Positions 26,296-35,676 of a stretch of 64,000 bases of DNA are shown here, one piece after another. The translations under genes were made by a program, and so were the position numbers. Source of the stretch: JADJDM01 sp044352985. Its GTDB lineage: Bacteria; Bacteroidota; Bacteroidia; B-17B0; Aurantibacillaceae. The stretch is from the NCBI GenBank assembly GCA_044352985.1, contig JBILCU010000003.1, forward strand, positions 62,001-126,000. Reading direction: 5' to 3'. The stretch's first letter is position 1, and each line of letters starts with the position of its first letter. Below the pieces are notes generated by a model. The model was not told where the DNA came from. It made no database searches and worked only from the letters and a program-made list of their open reading frames with translations.

Positions 26296-29241
26296 TTAAA
26301 AAGTTACTCTCAATCCAATTATAAATCTTCTCCCTTGTCCCATAAAAACTATTGCTGAATTAGCATCAAATTGTTTTAGTCCAACAGCATTATTTTGTGC
26401 ATCTGAAATATAAATAGTATTAAGCACATTATTTACTGACAAGGTAAAGTTTAATTTTAAACCTTCAAATTTTGATTCAAAACCAGCATTAAAATCTAAA
26501 AAACCATAATTAGGCATTTTCCACGAATCTCTGTTTGCATTTACTCCCGATAATGATGTTGCATCAAAACTAGAATAATTTTTTCCAAAATAAGTATATC
26601 TTGGTTTTATATAGAATCCTTTATAAAACTTGTATTTAATAGAATTACTCCACTGAAATTGTGCAGCATTTCCAACATGTACTCCTTTAGCACTAAATTC
26701 AACAGAATCTACAATATTTCCTAAATCATTTATAACATAAACAATTCTATTGCTTGAATATTTCCAATTAGCAATTGCTAAAGCACTTTCCCATTCTATA
26801 TTTTTAAAAAAATTATAATTCCAATCAAATTCAATTCCGGCATGTGTTGCATTTACTCCATTTATATTTACGGTTAGTTCATCATTAAATGGATAAGTGG
26901 GTACCGGTTTATTATTCCAAATGGTGTAATATACATTTACATTACCTGCAAATTTTTTAAATTTAACTCCACCACCAACTTCTTGTGAAATTATTAATTG
27001 ATTATTAGCGTCTTTAAATTCCTTATTACCAACTGTATTTCCATTGAACACATTATTAAATTTTGGCGCAACACTTAATACTCCAACGTTTGCATAAACA
27101 TTGTAATTGGTGTTAATTTTATAATTTACGCCTCCTTTAATTGTAAATCCGGGAAACCATTTTTTCTTTGTTCTAGAGTACTTCGCTTCTTTTGAGTCTA
27201 TTGTATAACGTTTTGCGCCAACAATATATTTAGTATTATTTACAATAGTAGAATTTGGGTTATAATAAACAACAAAAGTGGTATCTCCATTTTGATACGT
27301 TGTGTTTTTTGTTGCATCAATTACTAAATAATCAGTCCCATTATGCAATAAGACATCATTAAATCCAATAATTGCAGGCAAAACATTATCATTTCTATTA
27401 TCCTTAAAAAAATCAAAAAATTTATTCAATCCTTTTTTTTCCGGACCCAAATCAACATCTTTTTTGTCAAAGTAATCTTTTCTTTGATAACCAGTATATG
27501 ATCCTGTAAGAGTGGCAAATGCGGTCCATTTATTTTTTTTGTATTCTAATTGGGAAAACAAACCTCCCCAACTAACTAATCCATCATAATTATACTGTAT
27601 TTTATCACCTTCTCTTTTCATTTCATTTTTATAATTAGGATCGATGTAAGTTGGATTAAATGGATTATAAATACCACGAGGTTGATTTTTATCTGAGGTA
27701 TTGTCTCTGTAATAATCTCCGCCAAATAAATCATAAACTGTTCTGTAATGTAATCCTCTGTAATATCTTGCATCTACACCAAATGTCATTGTAAAAGCTG
27801 TATCAATTTTATAAATTGCGGTTGAAAGCAATCCATACCACTGATGATTATTCATAGATGCACGAATAATGTTTGATGATTTTTTCTCACTTCCATAATA
27901 TTTTAAAGTGGCGCCTGTAGCAACAAAATTTTCATTTTGAGAATATTGTATGGAATAATCTCTGTATCCTTTAACAGTATCATATGGTAAGGTAGTTAAC
28001 ATACCAGTTCCGCCACCATTTCCAAAAGACGCATATGCAACTGATGAAATTGTTAATTTATCAGTTGCTGTCCAAAAATGATTAAAATTAAACAGTGGTT
28101 TATGATAAAAATTCACGTTGGTAAATAAATCCTGTCCATTAAGTGTTGCCAAATCTGCATTATAATTTAATGGCTGTTCACCTAAATTTAAGCCAACAGG
28201 ACCTGCTAAAAGTAAATTTTTATCCGGATTTTCAATGCCTACATCAGAAGCCAGTTTTCTGCTAAATAGTCCAATAGTCATTTTTGCAGTTCTCATTCCA
28301 TGACGCTGCGGAGCACCATTTACGCTTAGCGAAAGTAAATGCCTACTGTTTGGTTTGTATTGAAGTTTTCCAAAATAACTCCAAGCTTCTATAAAAGTTC
28401 CCTGTACCCATCCGTCACCTTTTCTATAACTTCCGGCAAATACAACACCGAATTTATTCTTTACTAATCCTGAATTATATCCAATAGAAGTTCTTTCATA
28501 ATTGTTATTTCCAAAATCTCTTTTTATTGTTGTTGTTTGCTTTTGATCTATTGAATTAGTTATAATATTCATTGTACCTCCAACAGAAGCAACAGCTAGT
28601 TTTGTTGCTCCTAATCCTCTTTGAACTTGCATGGTTTTTGTAATTTCAGATAAACCATCCCAATTACTCCAGTAAACAGCCCCGTTTTCCATATCGTTAA
28701 CAGGAACTCCATCAACCATTACTGCTATGTTCGCCTGATCAAAACCTCTTAATGTAATTCTTGAATCGCCCGAACCACCACCTTGCTCAGTTGCATAAAC
28801 TCCGGGAGTACTATTTAGCAACATGGTAATGTCTCTTCCTCCAAGTTCTTCTTGTATTTTTTGTTGTGATATATTACTAATCGCAACAGGTGTTTCACGA
28901 ACTGTCCCAATATTAGCAGTAATTTCAACCTCATCAAGTTGAACACTTTCTAATGAGATATTTATTAATACATCTTTATCTTTTACTACAACCTTTTGAG
29001 AATAGCCTTCGTAACCAACATAGAATACTTTAATAGTGTAAACACCAGGCTCTACTTTAAGTGAAAAATTCCCATCCAAATCAGTAACCGTACCTACACC
29101 TGTTTTTAATGACACACTCGCGCCAATAAGTGTTTCGTTAGAAGTGGCATCCTTAATTACACCTTTGATATAAAAAGGTTGCGCATTTGCTAAAGAAAAA
29201 GCAAACAACGATAGTAAAATGAAAACTCTGTAATAATTCAT
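26296..29241 (-). CDS. TonB-dependent outer-membrane receptor
   Basis: 981 residues. Signal peptide (1-~20), a carboxypeptidase-D regulatory-like domain (about 24-108, IKGVIKDATSNETLIGASVS), a plug (about 115-235, with ISQQKIQEELGGRDITMLLN and RGFDQANIAVMVDGVPVNDM) and a 22-strand barrel ending RFIIGLRVTF with the aromatic C-terminal residue. It takes up a substrate across the outer membrane with TonB energy. No SusD partner is present, so it is not a standard glycan system. Located between two T9SS-secreted proteins, one a nuclease, which suggests a nucleic-acid breakdown product or a metal/phosphate freed from DNA as cargo; this is inference. Confidence 0.92.
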   Translation of the reverse strand: MNYYRVFILLSLFAFSLANAQPFYIKGVIKDATSNETLIGASVSLKTGVGTVTDLDGNFSLKVEPGVYTIKVFYVGYEGYSQKVVVKDKDVLINISLESVQLDEVEITANIGTVRETPVAISNISQQKIQEELGGRDITMLLNSTPGVYATEQGGGSGDSRITLRGFDQANIAVMVDGVPVNDMENGAVYWSNWDGLSEITKTMQVQRGLGATKLAVASVGGTMNIITNSIDQKQTTTIKRDFGNNNYERTSIGYNSGLVKNKFGVVFAGSYRKGDGWVQGTFIEAWSYFGKLQYKPNSRHLLSLSVNGAPQRHGMRTAKMTIGLFSRKLASDVGIENPDKNLLLAGPVGLNLGEQPLNYNADLATLNGQDLFTNVNFYHKPLFNFNHFWTATDKLTISSVAYASFGNGGGTGMLTTLPYDTVKGYRDYSIQYSQNENFVATGATLKYYGSEKKSSNIIRASMNNHQWYGLLSTAIYKIDTAFTMTFGVDARYYRGLHYRTVYDLFGGDYYRDNTSDKNQPRGIYNPFNPTYIDPNYKNEMKREGDKIQYNYDGLVSWGGLFSQLEYKKNKWTAFATLTGSYTGYQRKDYFDKKDVDLGPEKKGLNKFFDFFKDNRNDNVLPAIIGFNDVLLHNGTDYLVIDATKNTTYQNGDTTFVVYYNPNSTIVNNTKYIVGAKRYTIDSKEAKYSRTKKKWFPGFTIKGGVNYKINTNYNVYANVGVLSVAPKFNNVFNGNTVGNKEFKDANNQLIISQEVGGGVKFKKFAGNVNVYYTIWNNKPVPTYPFNDELTVNINGVNATHAGIEFDWNYNFFKNIEWESALAIANWKYSSNRIVYVINDLGNIVDSVEFSAKGVHVGNAAQFQWSNSIKYKFYKGFYIKPRYTYFGKNYSSFDATSLSGVNANRDSWKMPNYGFLDFNAGFESKFEGLKLNFTLSVNNVLNTIYISDAQNNAVGLKQFDANSAIVFMGQGRRFIIGLRVTF

Positions 29242-29256
29242 GGAGAAAATTTATGA

Positions 29257-30222
29257 TTATTGAATCATCAATTTCTCTGAAGTGATGGTTCCGTTTTCAA
29301 AACGTACCTCCACAAAATAAAGTCCTGTTGTTAGCTTTAATTCCTGTTTGAATTGTAATTTGCCCTTAGTGAAATTAATTTGTTCAACCAGTTTTCCGGT
29401 GATATCATAAACAAGAACTGCATTAATTTTTTTATCAGCAGATAAAAAAGTTACAACATCAGAAGCAGGATTTGGGAATAATTTTACTTCTGATTGTTTA
29501 ACTGATACTTCTTCTTTTAAGCCAACATAATTAGGGTCACAAGTACATCCATGTTGTCCTAAACCACTGAACGTATTATTGGGTAATGAATCCCACTCCG
29601 CAGGAGCAATAAATGGTGATGGATTAACAGAAACACCTTGTTGAACTCCTGGCTTTCTTTGTAAAGTTTGATCTTTTGTCCAATATGCACCACAGCTACC
29701 GTCATAAAATGGAGCGCAATCAGACCATGAATTTATTGGATCAAAACCAATTTCTCCTAAAATATCAGCATAAACCCAAGTTCCACCAACATTTCGTTGT
29801 AATGATAAAGCATCATTACCATTGTGATACAATGCGTAACTAGTGTTGTAATCAGGGCAAATGAATGTGTCTGCTACTGCTTGTAATGCTGCATCAACAG
29901 GCAATTCGGTGCCCGTTCCTGCTGGATTTCGTTTGTCTATTACCAATACCCATACATCATAAGGCTGAATGGTGTGTTGCCCTAAAACTACCATGGCCTG
30001 AGAACTTGCTTCGGCTACTCCGGCAGTAGTTCCATTGTTATATCGAACAATTCTGTAATCACCATTAATAGTAATTGGATTAGGTGTTGGATTGTAAATT
30101 TCTAATGCTTTGTTATTGTTTGATCCCTCAACATATTCTGAGAAAAACAAACCAGAACAGTTTTGTGCAATTGATTGAGACGCGAAGAATAAAGAACTTA
30201 CTAAGAGTAAAAGTTTTTTCAT
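29257..30222 (-). CDS. Secreted lamin-tail-domain protein with T9SS sorting domain
   Basis: 321 residues. Signal peptide (1-~20), then a lamin-tail (LTD) domain (about 21-150, LFFSEYVEGSNNNKALEIYN, a hallmark of extracellular nuclease-associated LTDs), a Cys-containing middle region (DCAPFYDGSCGAYW, HGCTCDPN), and a T9SS type A domain (about 247-321, LFPNPASDVVTFLS ... GLYFVEVRFENG). In ExeM/Xds-type extracellular nucleases an LTD is fused to the nuclease; here it is a separate protein in the same operon, first to be transcribed. Likely role: surface binding of nucleic acid or substrate presentation. No catalytic motif is seen. Confidence 0.87.
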   Translation of the reverse strand: MKKLLLLVSSLFFASQSIAQNCSGLFFSEYVEGSNNNKALEIYNPTPNPITINGDYRIVRYNNGTTAGVAEASSQAMVVLGQHTIQPYDVWVLVIDKRNPAGTGTELPVDAALQAVADTFICPDYNTSYALYHNGNDALSLQRNVGGTWVYADILGEIGFDPINSWSDCAPFYDGSCGAYWTKDQTLQRKPGVQQGVSVNPSPFIAPAEWDSLPNNTFSGLGQHGCTCDPNYVGLKEEVSVKQSEVKLFPNPASDVVTFLSADKKINAVLVYDITGKLVEQINFTKGKLQFKQELKLTTGLYFVEVRFENGTITSEKLMIQ

Positions 30223-30306
30223 AAAAATAATTATTTAATGTTTTTAAATCTGAAAGTGGTTTTGAAATTTGAAATTCCAATAGGGTGTTCACTTTCTTCT
30301 TATTTA

Positions 30307-30338
30307 CAAAAATATATTTTTTTTGACACGAATTTCAA
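30307..30338 (-). promoter_or_regulatory. Candidate promoter of the LTD / TonB receptor / nuclease operon
   Basis: On the minus strand TATTTTTG (30307-30314) fits the -7 consensus, with GTTG at about -33 after a slightly long 21-base spacer. The leader to the LTD gene ATG would be about 75 bases. Confidence 0.45.
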
Positions 30339-30430
30339 CCATTCATCTATTATTAACAAAATGGAAACAATTGTTTAAAGAAAACTATATAAAAAAGATC
30401 TAAAAGCAAGAAGAAGATCAAGTGTGTTAA

Positions 30431-31624
30431 CTAATTGCTTAACACGTACAATAATAATTTAATTTGATTTAAATTTTGCAGTGCCACACTAATTGGTGTG
30501 TTGTAAAAATACATTTGCTCCCAGGTTTGAAATTCATTTTCTTTATTGTTTTTCCCATCTAAATTCAAAACTTCATACGCTATTTTTTGTTTCTTTTCTG
30601 GTAACAGTTTTAAATAGATTATTAGTGCAGATTTTAATTCAGAAAGATTTTGCTCTGCTAAAGTATCATTTCCAAATAAATAAGTATTTACCTCTTTAAA
30701 ATTACTTGGATTTTCAAGCTTTGAAAAATCGATTTTTGAAAGAGTTGTGTTTTCTGAAAGATTAAATAAATCCAATTTTAATTTTTCAATCTTTATATAA
30801 AGGCTAGTTACTATTTTAATTTTATTTGTACTATTTCTTTCATTAGTGTCTTTTACAGTAAGTACTGTATTTAACTCGCTTATTTTCTGCATTTGCTGAT
30901 TCGAATAATAACTTTTTTCAGCTATGGTTGCACTTGGACGTGAATTTACTAAGGCTAAAAATAATCCTGAACCCAAACATATAATTAAAGAAATAATGAT
31001 TGTATTCGTTTTAGTTTCAGGATTCCTAATGCCTGTTGTAAAATAAATAGGTAAAAATAAACCTACCAAACAAACTATAGAACTTATGCCAAGCATATTT
31101 GCTCCGGGCCAGTGCATGATTTTAAACAAAATACCTAAAGACAACGTAATTGCAGAAATCATTCCTATCAAAATGATTAGTCTGTTTTTTACTTGTTTAT
31201 TCTCTTTTACTTTTAATATCAATAAAAGTGGTAAAAAAATCAAACTGCTGCTGCCAATTCCAAATACTAATAGAGCTGATGCACCTGGCCAATGCATAAA
31301 CTTAAACAAGATTCCTGTCATTACAAGTACACTTGAAATGAATCCACTAATTAACATTGCTTTTTTCATAATGTAATAATTTTTAAACATGAGCAGAGAT
31401 ATTGTTTCTTCTTCTATTTCCCATAACTCGTTTTTGTAAAACTTTACAATGGTGTTGGAATAGAATTTCCCGAAGTCTCCGTTTTCTTCGAGATTATTTT
31501 CAATCATGCAACAAGCATGATCTAATATGTTATCATGCAAATCATTCATTTCAATGCCGCGTTTTTTAATGTCGGCTGAAATGAATTCAATTTGTTCTTC
31601 AGTGAGTTTGTACATTTTTTTCAA
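30431..31624 (-). CDS. PadR-linked membrane protein with duplicated FK-x-MHWPGA motif
   Basis: 397 residues. The N-terminal ~70 residues are soluble and helical (LTEEQIEFISADIKKRGIEM, then LHDNILDHACCMIEN), like the HAAS/DUF1700-type domains often coupled to PadR regulators. About six membrane helices follow (about 88-235). Two copies of one segment lie 60 residues apart: GILFKFMHWPGAS (104-116) and GILFKIMHWPGAN (164-176). The C-terminal ~160 residues are soluble and helical. GldL/PorL, the T9SS motor proteins, carry a related FK-x-x-H segment after their first helix, but lengths and order differ. Starts 6 bases after the PadR stop codon. Function unknown. Confidence 0.72.
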   Translation of the reverse strand: MKKMYKLTEEQIEFISADIKKRGIEMNDLHDNILDHACCMIENNLEENGDFGKFYSNTIVKFYKNELWEIEEETISLLMFKNYYIMKKAMLISGFISSVLVMTGILFKFMHWPGASALLVFGIGSSSLIFLPLLLILKVKENKQVKNRLIILIGMISAITLSLGILFKIMHWPGANMLGISSIVCLVGLFLPIYFTTGIRNPETKTNTIIISLIICLGSGLFLALVNSRPSATIAEKSYYSNQQMQKISELNTVLTVKDTNERNSTNKIKIVTSLYIKIEKLKLDLFNLSENTTLSKIDFSKLENPSNFKEVNTYLFGNDTLAEQNLSELKSALIIYLKLLPEKKQKIAYEVLNLDGKNNKENEFQTWEQMYFYNTPISVALQNLNQIKLLLYVLSN

Positions 31625-31630
31625 TGCTTT

Positions 31631-31975
31631 TTAATTCATTGCATTTTTAATGTTCCATCCCATCAGGAATTTCATTGTTTCAATAAACTCCTGAAATTCG
31701 GTGATTTTTAACTTAGCAGATTTTTTACCTTCCTTACTTAAAGAGTAATATTTCCTTACTCTTTTTCCTATCAATTCGGTTTCTGTTTCCAAAATTCCAT
31801 CTGCTTCCAAAGCATGCAGGGTAGGATACAAGGCACCTTCTGTTAATTGAATTTTATTAGAAGTAAGTTCTTTTACTTTGGCAGTAATTTCGTAACCATA
31901 CATTCGTTTGTTTTCCGAAAGCAGTTTTAAAATAATGGGTTTAAGTGTGCCTTTAATTAATTCAGAAGAATACAT
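31631..31975 (-). CDS. PadR-family transcriptional regulator
   Basis: 114 residues, usual for small PadR proteins. A winged helix (KGTLKPIILKLLSENKRMYG, then YEITAKVKELTSNKIQLTEG and ALYPTLHALEADGILETETE) with the family YYSLSKEGKK beta wing. No transmembrane part. It represses its target until an inducer or signal is bound; the target is most likely its own operon with the membrane protein gene just downstream. The promoter region 31990-32030 holds several short palindromes that fit such autoregulation. Confidence 0.92.
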   Translation of the reverse strand: MYSSELIKGTLKPIILKLLSENKRMYGYEITAKVKELTSNKIQLTEGALYPTLHALEADGILETETELIGKRVRKYYSLSKEGKKSAKLKITEFQEFIETMKFLMGWNIKNAMN

Positions 31976-31989
31976 ACATTAATTTTTCA

Positions 31990-32030
31990 CAAATATACAT
32001 AATATTCTTATGTATTACATTCTTATGTAA
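31990..32030 (-). promoter_or_regulatory. PadR promoter with overlapping palindromic operators
   Basis: On the minus strand TATATTTG (31990-31997) is a perfect -7 element. Just upstream are TACATAA-N5-TTATGTA (31996-32014), the palindrome ATGTATTACAT (32010-32020), TTACAT-N4-ATGTAA (32015-32030) and a direct repeat ATTCTTATGTA (32004-32014 and 32019-32029). They fill the space between -7 and -33, where a repressor would block RNA polymerase. PadR operators typically contain ATGT/ACAT half-sites. Confidence 0.7.
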
Positions 32031-32182
32031 AAATTAATAAATATATTGTAAAGAGTCTACGAAAAAAGTTTAATAACAAAATAAAATTGTGAAATAGATT
32101 ACTACTATAATAGCTATTAATTGAGTAAAGAATTACAATTAAGACATTTTTTTAGGAGAAATTTAGAGGATGAACTAAATGT

Positions 32183-33181
32183 TTATTTTAAACTTTCAAG
32201 CTTTAAAACTAAATCAACCAATCGGTTACTGTAACCCATTTCATTGTCGTACCAACCAATAACTTTAACCAAATTACCAACGATGGAAGTAAATTCAGCA
32301 TCAAAAACGCATGAATAAGGGTTTCCGATAATGTCAGTAGAAACAATTGGATCTTCGGTATACTGTAAAATGCCTTTTAATTCGTTTTCTGCGGCTTCTT
32401 TAAATGCAGCATTAATTTCTTCGGCAGTAGGGTAGGATTGGAGTACACAAGTAATATCCGTAAGAGATCCATTGGGTACTGGAACACGAATACCCCCGCC
32501 ACCAATTTTACCTTCTAAATTAGGGAAAATTTTGGTAATGGCTTTTGCTGCACCGGTTGAAGTTGGAACAATACTCACAGCAGCGGCACGGGCTCTTCTT
32601 AAATCTTTATGCGGTGCATCGTGCAATCGCTGATCTCCTGTATAGGCATGCACGGTGTTAATGTAGGCATCTTCAATGCCCCACTTGTGCAAAACTTTTA
32701 TCATTGGTGCCGCACAATTGGTAGTGCAACTTGCATTGGAAACAATGATGTCGTTTTTATCCAAAATATTATCGTTGATGCCCATCACCACGGCTTTGGT
32801 ATTATCTTTTGGTGGAGCTGAAATAATTACTCGTTTTGCACCCGCATCAATATGTTTTTGCGCACTTTCTTTATCTAAAAAATGCCCCGTAGATTCAATC
32901 ACTATATCAATTTCCAATTCTTTCCAAGGAAGTTGAGCCGGATCTTTCGAATTAAAAACCTGAATGGCTTTGCCATCAATAAAAATTTGCTTGTTATCGC
33001 AATTTACAGTTGCCGGAAAAGCTCTATGAACAGAATCATATTTTAATAAATGTGCCAATGTGTTGCTATCGGTTAAATCATTAATAGCAACAATTTCTAA
33101 ATCGGGATGTTGGAAAGCAGCGCGTGTAAAAACTCTACCTATTCTTCCAAAACCATTAATGGCAACTTTTATTTTTTTCAT
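32183..33181 (-). CDS. gapA: Glyceraldehyde-3-phosphate dehydrogenase, type I
   Basis: 332 residues. Cytoplasmic glycolytic enzyme that oxidises and phosphorylates glyceraldehyde 3-phosphate. The NAD site is INGFGRIGR at the N-terminus with Asp35 after the second strand (VAINDLTD), which favours NAD over NADP. The active-site Cys is Cys152 in SNASCTTNC, and the partner His lies in INTVHAYTGDQ. RAAAVSIVPTSTGAAKA is the conserved phosphate-site segment. The gene follows dapF in the same direction, but an internal promoter candidate makes separate transcription possible. Confidence 0.97.
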   Translation of the reverse strand: MKKIKVAINGFGRIGRVFTRAAFQHPDLEIVAINDLTDSNTLAHLLKYDSVHRAFPATVNCDNKQIFIDGKAIQVFNSKDPAQLPWKELEIDIVIESTGHFLDKESAQKHIDAGAKRVIISAPPKDNTKAVVMGINDNILDKNDIIVSNASCTTNCAAPMIKVLHKWGIEDAYINTVHAYTGDQRLHDAPHKDLRRARAAAVSIVPTSTGAAKAITKIFPNLEGKIGGGGIRVPVPNGSLTDITCVLQSYPTAEEINAAFKEAAENELKGILQYTEDPIVSTDIIGNPYSCVFDAEFTSIVGNLVKVIGWYDNEMGYSNRLVDLVLKLESLK

Positions 33182-33237
33182 AACGAGAAAGTATTAATCA
33201 ACAATAATGTAATGTACGGAATAAAAAACTACACTCA

Positions 33238-33269
33238 CAAATCTAATTTTTTTTAAATGTAAAGTCAAG
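33238..33269 (-). promoter_or_regulatory. Candidate gapA promoter
   Basis: On the minus strand CTTG (33266-33269) and, 20 bases on, TAGATTTG (33238-33245) match the Bacteroidota consensus well. It sits in the 88-base gap between dapF and gapA, so the strongly expressed gapA would have its own start. Confidence 0.6.
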
Positions 33270-34049
33270 TTAGTTACTAATGTCTATTTTTCCATCAAAA
33301 ACTAATTTTGCAGGACCTTCGAGCCATACTTGCTTAAATTGAAATTCATTGCTTTTAATGAAACTGACTTTTAATGGTCCGCCTTTGGTTTGAAATTGCA
33401 CATCCTTATATTCATCTGAAGTTCCTAGGGAGCTAATAATTGCAGCGGCAACAGTGCCAGTTCCGCAAGATAAGGTTTCGTTTTCTACACCTCTTTCGTA
33501 GGTTCTAATGTGAAGGGTGTCTCCAATTTTCTCAATGAAATTTACATTGGTGCCTTTTTCCGAAAAACGATTGTTATAACGAATTGCTCTTCCTTCTACA
33601 AATACATCTATTGTATGTAAATTATTGACACATTTCACATAATGCGGTGAACCGGTTTCTAGGAAAAAATCATTTCCAATTTTTTCGATTCCATCAACAT
33701 CATTCATTTTTAGTCGTATGCCATTTTCAGTGAATGTTGCATGATGTAAACCATCAATTGCTTCAAATTCAGTTTCAGTTGTAATGATGTTTAATTTTTT
33801 TGCAAATGCAACCAGGCATCTTCCGCCGTTTCCGCACATGCTGCCTTCTTCTCCATTGCTGTTGAAATAGCGCATCTTGAAATGTGTATCTGTTGATTTT
33901 TCAAGCAACATCAAACCATCTGCACCAATGCCAAAATTCCGGTGGCATAAATAGGAAATCTGGGAAGAAGTTAGATGAATGTTGTTGTCGCGGTTATCTA
34001 AAATGATAAAATCATTTCCGGTACCGTGATATTTGTAAAAGTGAAGCAT
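33270..34049 (-). CDS. dapF: Diaminopimelate epimerase
   Basis: 259 residues. Converts LL- to meso-diaminopimelate for lysine and peptidoglycan. The two catalytic Cys are visible: Cys72 in MCGNGGRC and Cys195 in LSCGTGT. The opening HGTGNDFIILDN and NFGIGADGLMLLE are family signatures. It lies 4 bases downstream of the phosphohexomutase gene, so both probably share a transcript, and both lead to peptidoglycan precursors. Confidence 0.97.
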   Translation of the reverse strand: MLHFYKYHGTGNDFIILDNRDNNIHLTSSQISYLCHRNFGIGADGLMLLEKSTDTHFKMRYFNSNGEEGSMCGNGGRCLVAFAKKLNIITTETEFEAIDGLHHATFTENGIRLKMNDVDGIEKIGNDFFLETGSPHYVKCVNNLHTIDVFVEGRAIRYNNRFSEKGTNVNFIEKIGDTLHIRTYERGVENETLSCGTGTVAAAIISSLGTSDEYKDVQFQTKGGPLKVSFIKSNEFQFKQVWLEGPAKLVFDGKIDISN

Positions 34050-34053
34050 TAAA

Positions 34054-35448
34054 TCAGGACTTAATCACTTCTTTGATATCCTGCATGATTTTCTTTGCCA
34101 GGTTATTAGCAGTAGTCATGGATTTACTCTCAGAGTAAATTCGGATAATAGGTTCAGTGTTCGATTTTCGTAAGTGCACCCATTCTTTATCAAATTCGAT
34201 TTTAACACCATCAATAGTGTTAATAGGTTGTTTTTTATACTTGTCTTTAATTTTTTCTAAAACTTGGTCTACATCTATTTCAGGAGTAAGTTCGATTTTG
34301 TTTTTTGAGATAAAATAATTTGGATAGGTTGCACGTAACATGGAAATCGATTTCCCAAATTTAGCCAGATGCGTTAAAAAAATAGCAATTCCAACCAATG
34401 CATCTCGTCCGTAATGCAACTCAGGTAAAATTACTCCCCCATTTCCTTCCCCACCAATAATCGCATTTGTATCTTTCATTTTTGTAACCACATTTACTTC
34501 GCCAACAGCAGCTGCGGCATAATTTCCGCCTGCTTTTTCAGTAATGTCTCTTAATGCTCTGGTTGAAGATAAGTTGGAAACCGTATTTCCACCTTTATTT
34601 ATTTTTAAAACATAATCGGCAACTGCAACTAAAGTATATTCTTCACCAAACATTTCACCATCTTCGCAAACTAATGCTAAACGATCAACATCTGGATCAA
34701 CAGAAATTCCTAGGTGAGCATTGTTTTTTGTAACGGCTTTAGAAAGATCCCTTAAATGTTCTGGTAATGGCTCGGGATTGTGAGGAAAATCGCCATGTGG
34801 TTCAGTGTAAAGCTCAACAATGTATTCAACACCCAAAGCTTTTAATAGCATTGGTACAGCAATTCCTCCTGTAGAATTTACTGCATCAAGTGCAATTTTA
34901 AATTTTGCTTTTTTAATTGCTTGAACATCCACATATTTTAATTGAATAATTTTTTCGATATGTTCTTTCAAAAAATTACTACTTGCTTTGTGCTTTCCAA
35001 GATCGCTAACTTGAGAAAATTCAATAGTTAACTCATCAGCTGTTTTTAAAATTTCTTTACCAGCTGACTCACTAATGAACTCACCTTTGTCGTTCAATAA
35101 TTTTAATGCATTCCATTGCTTAGGATTGTGACTTGCAGTTAAAATTATTCCGCCTGCTGCCTCATAATGAGTTACTGCCATTTCAACCGTTGGCGTAGTT
35201 GATAATCCAAGGTCAATTACATCAATTCCTAAACCTAACAATGTTCCCGATACCAATTGGGTGAGCATCTCACCAGAAATTCGAGCATCTCTACCTATAA
35301 CCACTGTGGTTTTTTTTGATGTTGAATTGTTTTTTACCCAAACACCAAAAGCAGCTGTAAATTTTACAATGTCAATTGGGCTTAAGCCATCGCCGGGTTT
35401 CCCACCGATTGTACCTCTTATTCCTGAAATAGATTTAATTAATGTCAA
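34054..35448 (-). CDS. glmM: Alpha-D-phosphohexomutase, probable phosphoglucosamine mutase
   Basis: 464 residues. The phosphoserine loop is ILTASHNPKQWNALK (Ser106), the metal loop is DPDVDRLALV, the sugar-specificity loop is GEGNGGVI, and the phosphate-binding C-terminal loop is RKSNTEPIIRIYSES. The GEGNGG loop and the start ISGIRGTIGGK fit the Bacteroidota GlmM group, which makes glucosamine 1-phosphate for UDP-GlcNAc. Phosphomanno- or phosphoglucomutase activity cannot be excluded from sequence. Pairing with dapF supports a cell-wall role. Confidence 0.88.
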   Translation of the reverse strand: MTLIKSISGIRGTIGGKPGDGLSPIDIVKFTAAFGVWVKNNSTSKKTTVVIGRDARISGEMLTQLVSGTLLGLGIDVIDLGLSTTPTVEMAVTHYEAAGGIILTASHNPKQWNALKLLNDKGEFISESAGKEILKTADELTIEFSQVSDLGKHKASSNFLKEHIEKIIQLKYVDVQAIKKAKFKIALDAVNSTGGIAVPMLLKALGVEYIVELYTEPHGDFPHNPEPLPEHLRDLSKAVTKNNAHLGISVDPDVDRLALVCEDGEMFGEEYTLVAVADYVLKINKGGNTVSNLSSTRALRDITEKAGGNYAAAAVGEVNVVTKMKDTNAIIGGEGNGGVILPELHYGRDALVGIAIFLTHLAKFGKSISMLRATYPNYFISKNKIELTPEIDVDQVLEKIKDKYKKQPINTIDGVKIEFDKEWVHLRKSNTEPIIRIYSESKSMTTANNLAKKIMQDIKEVIKS

Positions 35449-35566
35449 AACGAAAAAATTTGGATAACAAATTTATTATTTTCAATCATTTAAGTGTGCT
35501 TAAAATCATAAATTATTTTAATAACAATCTGTTTATAACATTTAACAAAATTCACTTTTTAAGAGC

Positions 35567-35574
35567 TATATTTG
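35567..35574 (+). promoter_or_regulatory. Candidate -7 element for the TPR / comA / HAD / kdsB run
   Basis: TATATTTG is a full match to TAnnTTTG. It would give a leader of roughly 95 bases before the TPR gene at 35677. A -33 element is only approximate (TTTA around 35541, spacer slightly long). Confidence 0.5.
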
Positions 35575-35676
35575 TGTAAAATAAGTAGGGTGATTTTTCG
35601 TTAACAGTTAAAGCCTGAAAGCAGATAGTGAAAAATGTATTTGAATTTAGGACAAAGAATTAAAAATTAATCTGCA

